Positions 58,214 to 64,000 of a DNA stretch of 64,000 bases are shown in pieces (the stretch's first letter is position 1; every line of letters starts with the position of its first letter). The notes beneath the pieces are model-generated. The model ran no database searches and had not been told where the DNA came from. It worked only from the letters and a program-made list of their open reading frames with translations. This stretch comes from Taiwanofungus camphoratus. Its lineage: Eukaryota > Basidiomycota > Agaricomycetes > Polyporales > Taiwanofungaceae. The stretch lies in the NCBI GenBank assembly GCA_003999685.1, contig CP021229.1:558001-622000 (forward strand). Reading direction: 5' to 3'. Made by a program: the position numbers and the translations under genes.

Positions 58214-60616
58214 ATGAACGTACCTCCACTCATGCCGCCCCGAGGAGATCGTACATCCCCCACCTTCGATCCTGACCAGCCTAGGACCATCCGAAGGTAT
58301 TTCCAGGACTTAGAGTCACTTTTTGTCCGCTGCCAGATAGCGGATGAGGCGACGAAGAAACACTGGACTACTCGCTACCCTCCTATCGATGTTTCGGACC
58401 TATGGGAGTCCCTCCCTGAGTGTTCCGATGTCACGAAGACCTACGAAGACTTCAAGAAGGAGATTAGAAGCCTCTACCCAGGCACAGAGGACGATAGAAT
58501 GTGGTCTATGTCTGACTTGGATCAGTTGATAGGAGAACGTGCTAGAATTGGAATCAACAATGCGGCAGACTTAGGAAGCTTCTATCGTGAGTTTTATGCC
58601 ATCACGAAGTACCTAATTTCGAAAAATAGGTTGTCTACTATCGAGCAAAGCCGTGCTTTCGCGAGGGCCTTCCAGCCTTCGCTATGGGCTCGCGTGTCTA
58701 CTAGGTTACAGCTAAAGTTCCCTGATCACTTACCCGATGATCCCTACACCTTGGACCAGCTACATAGCGCAGCGAAGTTCGTACTCCTTGGTACTTCTAC
58801 GACTCTTACCTCTGCTACGACTGTAACTACTTCGCCCACTGCCGTGCCCGTGGGGGGCTCATCGCTAAAGATAGAGGATCTACAGACGTTCGCGGAGATC
58901 CTCACGAAGTCCGTAACCAGTGCGCTAGCTCCTGTTCTTGCGAACCAGCGACCTCCTCGATTGGACAGCTCGCGCGGCGAGCACACTCATGTAGAAGGCC
59001 AGTACTGTCACTATTGCGGGGACTTGGACTGCTGCACTAGGTGTTGCAAGCACATTGAGCAAGACATCAAGGATGGCAAGTGCAAGCGCAACCCAGATGG
59101 AAAGATAGTGCTGCCAAATGGAAATTTCGTACCCAGAACGATCCCAGGACGTACGATTCGCGATAGGCTTTACGAATATCATCGACGAAATGGCACGAAT
59201 TCCTCCCCACAGCTCCTATTCGAAATCGACAACCGCCTAAATGTGCCTGCATTCTCACTATCTGCTGAGGATCGTATAGCCGCTTTAGAACACGAGATTT
59301 ACCAACTTCGGAGACGTCGCGAAGTCTTCGATGGTGTGGAAGTACCCCAGCGCAGAAGGCAGGGTGCTCCTAACACGCAGTCTGATCCTAGAAACCCGCC
59401 CGTAGCCAATGCACCTCCGATAGGACGCGCTCAGCATCCAGTAGTGGATCCCCCTGCTAACCAAGATGCCCCAGCGGCGGAGGTGCAGAACCAGACCCCT
59501 CCTACCATTCTAAAGCGATCCAATTATCCTTCTAATTCAGCGCCTTCGCCTCCGAAGCCTGCGAATGTGTCCGATCCACCCCCGAACTCATCGGAGCATG
59601 CCGCGTCTACATCTAACGTACCAGCCCAACCAGCATCACAGGCAGCCATTCCACCGCCCACTCCACCAGTACATCCTTTCGCTAACGCTCGAGATGCTAC
59701 TTACGCACCTCCGAATCTTCGAAATTTCGCAGCAGCTCCGAAGCCTACAGCAGACAAGGGCAAGGACGTGGCCTATAAGACGATCACACCGGTTCATCAG
59801 GAGAAGCTTACAGAGGAAATATTCGCGCGATCTATGAGGACACCAGTGGTTACACTAATGCCTGAGGAGTTACTATCTATATCCCCGGATGTTCGTGCGC
59901 GATATCGCGAAGCCATCACCCCTAAACGTGTGCCTATGGATCCTAAGGCTACTCATATGGCTCAAATTACGGAACTCTCAGACGATCTCGCTTCTAAAAC
60001 GACGCTAGCAACCTCCGAACTATCGTGCCATGGTGAACCTCTTGTCCCTGGTTCGACCATCATTCCAGACCCCTACGAAACGTACTTACGACACGTACCC
60101 GGAAAGGAAGAACCCTCCGAAATCATAGTAGCCCGCGACTCGAATTCTATCCGTTCTATCGAAGCCCTAATTGACAACAAAGAGCGAATCGAATGCATCG
60201 TGGACCCTGGGTCACAAGTGGTTGCGATGTCAGAGCAAGTCTGTCATGCCTTAGGGCTAATTTACGACCCTTCCGTGCAGCTAAATATGCAGTCTGCTAA
60301 TGGCAGTATTGACCGTTCTTTAGGACTGGTTCGAAATGTCTCGTTCCAAGTAGGCGACATCGTGTTGTACCTACAGATACACGTCATACGCAATCCCTCC
60401 TACGATATCCTTCTAGGCCGACCCTTCGATGTGGTAACTGAGAGTGTGGTTAAGAACTTCGGAAACGAGGAGCAGACCATCACGATCGTATGCCCGAACA
60501 CGAGCGAAGTCACGACCATCCCTACGATGCCTCGAGGACGTCAAAAGTTCTTACCAGCCCATCATCATAGTTGCCCCCACGCGAACTCTTCGAATCATTT
60601 GCGATCGGGTTTTTAG
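58214..60616 (+). CDS. Ty3/gypsy Gag-protease polyprotein
   Basis: This encodes the structural Gag and aspartic protease of an LTR retrotransposon, in one frame from the first available ATG (58214) to TAG at 60614-60616, about 800 residues. Gag has RRYFQDLESLFVRCQIADEA, TKTYEDFKKEIRSLYPGTED and RAFARAFQPSLWARVSTRLQ. A Cys cluster YCHYCGDLDCCTRCCKHIEQ is followed by GKCKRNPDGKIVLPNGNFVP. The cluster sits where gypsy Gags carry a CCHC zinc knuckle, but Cys replaces His. The protease core is IECIVDPGSQVVAMSEQVCH, with Asp-Pro-Gly at the active-site position, and SYDILLGRPFDV as the second hairpin. The frame is open upstream to 57617 without an ATG. Pol follows in the -1 frame with a 46-nt overlap (60571-60616). 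No stop or frameshift damage is visible. Confidence 0.88.
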   Translation: MNVPPLMPPRGDRTSPTFDPDQPRTIRRYFQDLESLFVRCQIADEATKKHWTTRYPPIDVSDLWESLPECSDVTKTYEDFKKEIRSLYPGTEDDRMWSMSDLDQLIGERARIGINNAADLGSFYREFYAITKYLISKNRLSTIEQSRAFARAFQPSLWARVSTRLQLKFPDHLPDDPYTLDQLHSAAKFVLLGTSTTLTSATTVTTSPTAVPVGGSSLKIEDLQTFAEILTKSVTSALAPVLANQRPPRLDSSRGEHTHVEGQYCHYCGDLDCCTRCCKHIEQDIKDGKCKRNPDGKIVLPNGNFVPRTIPGRTIRDRLYEYHRRNGTNSSPQLLFEIDNRLNVPAFSLSAEDRIAALEHEIYQLRRRREVFDGVEVPQRRRQGAPNTQSDPRNPPVANAPPIGRAQHPVVDPPANQDAPAAEVQNQTPPTILKRSNYPSNSAPSPPKPANVSDPPPNSSEHAASTSNVPAQPASQAAIPPPTPPVHPFANARDATYAPPNLRNFAAAPKPTADKGKDVAYKTITPVHQEKLTEEIFARSMRTPVVTLMPEELLSISPDVRARYREAITPKRVPMDPKATHMAQITELSDDLASKTTLATSELSCHGEPLVPGSTIIPDPYETYLRHVPGKEEPSEIIVARDSNSIRSIEALIDNKERIECIVDPGSQVVAMSEQVCHALGLIYDPSVQLNMQSANGSIDRSLGLVRNVSFQVGDIVLYLQIHVIRNPSYDILLGRPFDVVTESVVKNFGNEEQTITIVCPNTSEVTTIPTMPRGRQKFLPAHHHSCPHANSSNHLRSGF

Positions 60617-63600
60617 ATTTCGAGGATTTGAGAAATCAAGGAGAGGTCGCCCTGGTCGTTGAGTATGAATCCGATACCCCTAAAATCGTGTCTTTCGCTG
60701 CTGTAAATGCAGCAGATAACAATTCTGTTCCTGCGCTCTATCTATCAGTCTCTAACTCTGTGTCTAGCTATCTGCAGTCTCTCTATTTTAGCGAAACTTC
60801 GAAAGTCTCGGAAGGTCCTGCTGATAATACTAGGTGGCTATCTGGCTTTCTAGCAGCAGCAACACCGCCCGAGGCTCCCTCCCTTTCACACGATGATCCG
60901 AATTCTCTCCCTATGCTTTCGCTTTCCACCTCTAGGAACATTTCCTCTATCCCCATTCCAGGTCCCAGGAACGCTACGAAGGTCACGAAGTTAGCCCGAA
61001 GACCTGCCCTTGCTCCTAATCCGAGGGTATCCCTTCCTAAGTTGTCAGATTCTTCCCCTATTCCTACTTTTGCAGCATCGAAAAAGAAGTACAAGCCCGT
61101 AGCACTGAAGACTCGCCCTATTCTGGGAGCTTTGGACGAACGATTCCGAATCATTCGCGAAATTAAAGGCGACCCTTTAGCAACGATGCCTACCCTATCA
61201 CCGACTCCACCACCTTTCGAACCTACTTTGCGATATACGCGAGAACGGCACGATCTCACGGACAAGCTACACAGCGGAGACTTCCTACAACCAGCAGAGA
61301 GGGACCTCCTACATCACTTTATGACCCTGCATGCTGATGCGTTCGCTTGGAATGATTCCGAAAGAGGATGCTTCAAGCCGGAGTACTTCCCTCCCATCGA
61401 CTTTCCGGTAGTACCGCACACGCCATGGGTACAAAAGAACATTCCTATCCCACCCGGAATCTACAACGAAGTGTGCGCAATAATCAAAAAGAAGATCGCA
61501 GCGGGGGTCTACGAACCTTCGAATTCTTCCTATCGTTCACGATGGTTTTGTGTGGTGAAGAAAGACGGAAAGTCCCTACGTCTCGTACATAGTCTGGAAC
61601 CCCTAAACGCTGTCACGATTCAACACTCAGGTGTTCCCCCGACTCCCGAACACCTCGCAGAACAGTTCGGAGGACGACCTTGTGGTGCTATGTTGGATCT
61701 ATATGTAGGCTACGATGAACGCTTGATAGCGGAGACTTCGCGCGATCTTACGACATTTCAAACACCTTTCGGAGCTATGAGATTGGTCACTCTACCTATG
61801 GGATGGACCAACTCGGTCCCTATCTTCCACGATGATGTTACGCACATCCTACAGCCCGAAATTCCTCACCTAACGGTTCCCTATATCGACGATGTTCCGG
61901 TCAAAGGCCCTGAAAGTTCGTACGATCTCGTACCTATTTCGGAGAACCCAGGCATTCGAAAGTTTGTTTGGGAACATTTTACGAACCTCAATAGGATAGT
62001 CACACGCATGCGCTACGCAGGAGGTACCTTTTCTGGAGTTAAAAGCATTCTAATTGCCCGCGAAATCACCGTTGTGGGGCATCGGTGTACTCCAGAAGGT
62101 CGCCTACCGGACGAGTCTCGTGTTGCAGCCATACGCAACTGGGGACCTTGTGCGACCCTATCTGACGTTCGAGCCTTTTTAGGAACCATTGGAGTGGTCC
62201 GTATCTTCATCCGAAACTTCGCGCATCGTGCAGATGCCTTAGTACGCCTAACGCGAAAGGCGGTACCCTTCGAATTTGGTCCAGCGCAAATCGCAGCGCA
62301 GGAGGACCTTAAGGATGCTTTGCTGTCCTCTCCAGCTCTCCGATCCATTAACTATTCGTCAGGTGCGCCCGTCATCTTAGCGGTTGACACCTCCTATATT
62401 GCAGTTGGCTATCACCTTTGCCAATGCGATGAGGACAACCCTAAAGTCCGATTCTACAATCGTTTCGGATCCATCACCCTAAATGATCGCGAGCGGAGGT
62501 TCTCGCAACCGAAGTTAGAGATCTACGGATTGTTTCGAGCACTTCGCGTACTACGAATCTACCTAATCGGAGTTAGGAACCTTATAGTGGAAGTGGACGC
62601 ACGCTATATCAAAGGGATGTTGCAAAATCCGGACATCGCACCCAGCGCGAGTATAAATCGCTGGATCGTATCGATTCTAACATTCCATTTCACCCTAGTA
62701 CATGTACCAGGTACGATGCATGGACCAGATGGACTATCAAGACGAACCCCCCAGCCAGGAGATCAAGAAGAGAGCAGCGAAGAAGACTTCGAAGACTGGA
62801 TAGACAAAATGCACTCGTTTCTACATCACATCCAAGCCCCCCCTTCCCATCCTATACCATCGATTTCTACCCTATTCCCTTACGAATTCGCCTCTAACAT
62901 TCCTATCACAACACCCACACCTCCAATAGCTCCAACCTTCGCCTCCGAGTTGGCTGAGGACAGCCAAGGTCTCAATAGGGAGGAGGAGAGCTACGATACC
63001 GTCCCAAGATCCGAAATGGCCAAGGAAGCTGACGCAAGACTTGACTTAGTAGCAAAATTCCTACGAAGCCTCGCGAGACCTGCCAACCTATTGGATGCAG
63101 AATACGAAGGTTTCGTAAAATACTGTCTTCTATTCTTCCTCGATGAGGACATACTATGGCGCAAAGATCCACAAGGAGCTCACAAACTAGTTGTTAAGCA
63201 GGCAGATCGTCTACGAATCCTCCGAGAATGTCACGATGCAGTCGCGCATGGAGGAATACACGCTACGAAGGTGCTGATTTCGGAGCGGTTTTGGTGGCCC
63301 TACCATCATATCAACATTGCCTGGTATGTTCGAAGCTGCCACCTATGCCAGATTCGCCAAGTGCGGCAGATCCTAATTCCTCCTACGGTCGCTACGCCCG
63401 CTCCGATCTTCGCAAAGGTTCACATAGATACCATGCATATGCCCCCTTCTAACGGATTTAGGTACTTGGTGCAAGGCCGGTGTTCTCTAACCCAGTACCC
63501 CGAATTTCGGATGCTTCGCAAGGAAACGGCTAAAGCTTTGGCAGAATGGCTCTTCGAAGACTTTGTTTGTAGGTGGGGCGCGCTATCGGAGATAGTCACG

Positions 63601-64000
63601 GACAACGGTGCTCCCTTCGTAAAAGCTACGAACTACATAGCGAAGAAGTACCAGCTACGACATATCCGAATTAGCAGATACAATTCGCGTGCCAACGGAC
63701 TGGTGGAGAGGCCTCACTTCGATGTTAGGCAGGCTCTATTCAAGGCCGTGGATGGCGAAGAGTCTAAATGGTCTCAGGCAACGTACTCGGTCTTCTGGTC
63801 CGAAAGGATCACGACTCGAAAGCGCATGGGATGTTCGCCCTATTTCGCGGTCACTGGCACCCACCCTGTTATCCCTTTGGACGTCGTAGAGGCCACCTAT
63901 ATCCTTCCTCCTCCGTCCTCCATGCTATCCACGACCGATCTTATCGCACGACGAGCTATCGCATTGCAAAAGCGGGTGACTCAGGTAGCGGAACTACATT
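60571..64000 (+). CDS. Ty3/gypsy Pol: reverse transcriptase, RNase H, integrase (incomplete at window end)
   Basis: This frame, -1 relative to Gag-protease, is open from 60571 to the window edge, over 1,140 codons with no stop. It has no start of its own and begins LPPRELFESFAIGFLDFEDL, so expression by frameshifting is inferred. RT runs from about 61.37 kb with FKPEYFPPIDFPVVPHTPWV, SRWFCVVKKDGKSLRLVHSL, MLDLYVGYDERLI, LPMGWTNSVPIFHDDVTHIL and the catalytic YIDDVPVKG. RNase H has AVDTSYIAVGYH, LEIYGLF, VEVDARYIKGML and PDGLSRR. Integrase has an HHCC finger (HDAVAHGGIH ... CHLCQIRQ) and the DDE residues in VHIDTMHMP, IVTDNGAPF and ANGLVERPH, with 34 residues between the last two. The order RT-RNaseH-IN defines Ty3/gypsy. 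The 3' end of pol and the 3' LTR lie beyond 64000. Confidence 0.93.
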   Translation, partial: MPPRELFESFAIGFLDFEDLRNQGEVALVVEYESDTPKIVSFAAVNAADNNSVPALYLSVSNSVSSYLQSLYFSETSKVSEGPADNTRWLSGFLAAATPPEAPSLSHDDPNSLPMLSLSTSRNISSIPIPGPRNATKVTKLARRPALAPNPRVSLPKLSDSSPIPTFAASKKKYKPVALKTRPILGALDERFRIIREIKGDPLATMPTLSPTPPPFEPTLRYTRERHDLTDKLHSGDFLQPAERDLLHHFMTLHADAFAWNDSERGCFKPEYFPPIDFPVVPHTPWVQKNIPIPPGIYNEVCAIIKKKIAAGVYEPSNSSYRSRWFCVVKKDGKSLRLVHSLEPLNAVTIQHSGVPPTPEHLAEQFGGRPCGAMLDLYVGYDERLIAETSRDLTTFQTPFGAMRLVTLPMGWTNSVPIFHDDVTHILQPEIPHLTVPYIDDVPVKGPESSYDLVPISENPGIRKFVWEHFTNLNRIVTRMRYAGGTFSGVKSILIAREITVVGHRCTPEGRLPDESRVAAIRNWGPCATLSDVRAFLGTIGVVRIFIRNFAHRADALVRLTRKAVPFEFGPAQIAAQEDLKDALLSSPALRSINYSSGAPVILAVDTSYIAVGYHLCQCDEDNPKVRFYNRFGSITLNDRERRFSQPKLEIYGLFRALRVLRIYLIGVRNLIVEVDARYIKGMLQNPDIAPSASINRWIVSILTFHFTLVHVPGTMHGPDGLSRRTPQPGDQEESSEEDFEDWIDKMHSFLHHIQAPPSHPIPSISTLFPYEFASNIPITTPTPPIAPTFASELAEDSQGLNREEESYDTVPRSEMAKEADARLDLVAKFLRSLARPANLLDAEYEGFVKYCLLFFLDEDILWRKDPQGAHKLVVKQADRLRILRECHDAVAHGGIHATKVLISERFWWPYHHINIAWYVRSCHLCQIRQVRQILIPPTVATPAPIFAKVHIDTMHMPPSNGFRYLVQGRCSLTQYPEFRMLRKETAKALAEWLFEDFVCRWGALSEIVTDNGAPFVKATNYIAKKYQLRHIRISRYNSRANGLVERPHFDVRQALFKAVDGEESKWSQATYSVFWSERITTRKRMGCSPYFAVTGTHPVIPLDVVEATYILPPPSSMLSTTDLIARRAIALQKRVTQVAELH
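60607..60616 (+). promoter_or_regulatory. Candidate -1 ribosomal frameshift site
   Basis: In the Gag-protease frame the end reads TCG GGT TTT TAG. G_GGT_TTT fits the X_XXY_YYZ slippery pattern, and a one-base slip gives GGG TTT TTA GAT TTC, entering pol. The stop codon directly follows the heptamer. A weak stem, GATTTC (60616-60621) with GAAATC (60632-60637), lies just downstream. Confidence 0.6.

Noticed and set aside
1-64000. tRNA, rRNA and CRISPR features
   Set aside because: I looked for B-box-like GTTCGAATC sequences, rRNA cores and spaced identical repeats, and found nothing that held up.

Overview
The window reads as nuclear DNA of a filamentous basidiomycete, most likely an agaricomycete. 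Almost every convincing gene is cut by many short introns (about 44-75 bp, GT..AG) with very small exons between them. The window also carries a gene of the DUF6534 multipass membrane family, an F-box gene of the type expanded in mushrooms, a DUF4048-like gene, and a Ty3/gypsy element of a type seen in agaricomycetes. There is no bacterial-style operon, CRISPR array or rRNA, and I found no tRNA I could defend.

Layout, left to right. 1.6-2.4 kb: cyclophilin (+). 2.4-4.3 kb: AT-rich, repeat-bearing spacer. 4.35-6.87 kb: MUP1-like amino-acid permease (+). 7.3-8.0 kb: unknown low-complexity protein (+). 8-10.9 kb: no gene seen, but one MITE-like palindromic element. 10.9-12.5 kb: F-box protein (-). 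12.5-15.6 kb: no clear gene. 15.6-19.0 kb: tandem-RRM RNA-binding protein (-) with GC-rich, repeat-rich flanks. 19-23.6 kb: simple repeats and one uncertain ORF. 23.7-25.9 kb: DUF6534 membrane protein (+). 26.7-31.1 kb: MSH2 mismatch-repair ATPase (-). 32.1-32.6 kb: small unknown protein (-), divergent from a DUF4048-like gene (+, 32.7-34.4 kb). 34.8-35.2 kb: ATP synthase subunit K (-). 37.2-38.7 kb: GH16 beta-glucanase (+). 38.7-45.3 kb: no recognisable gene. 45.4-51.3 kb: PDR-type ABC transporter (+). 51.8-53.1 kb: mitochondrial ornithine-carrier-like protein (+). 53.3-54.3 kb: mitochondrial ribosome recycling factor (-). 55.0-56.1 kb: 5'-truncated LINE. 56.1-64.0 kb: left part of an apparently intact Ty3/gypsy retrotransposon that runs off the window.

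The host genes are ordinary housekeeping, transport and cell-wall genes with no sign of a shared pathway. The most interesting part is the retrotransposon. It has a 1.38-kb stretch with no ATG on the coding strand before the first Gag ATG, Gag and protease in one frame, and RT-RNase H-integrase in the -1 frame. A G_GGT_TTT heptamer abuts the Gag-protease stop codon. The pol frame is open for more than 1,140 codons to the window edge. Other points are three internal microexons of 15-18 nt (one encodes the RNP1 core of an RRM), a MITE-like element, a 79-bp perfect tandem duplication and a frame conflict at the end of the DUF6534 gene.

Exon coordinates were worked out by hand from splice consensus and family motifs. 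Where stated, exon lengths sum to an open frame, but no transcript evidence was available.
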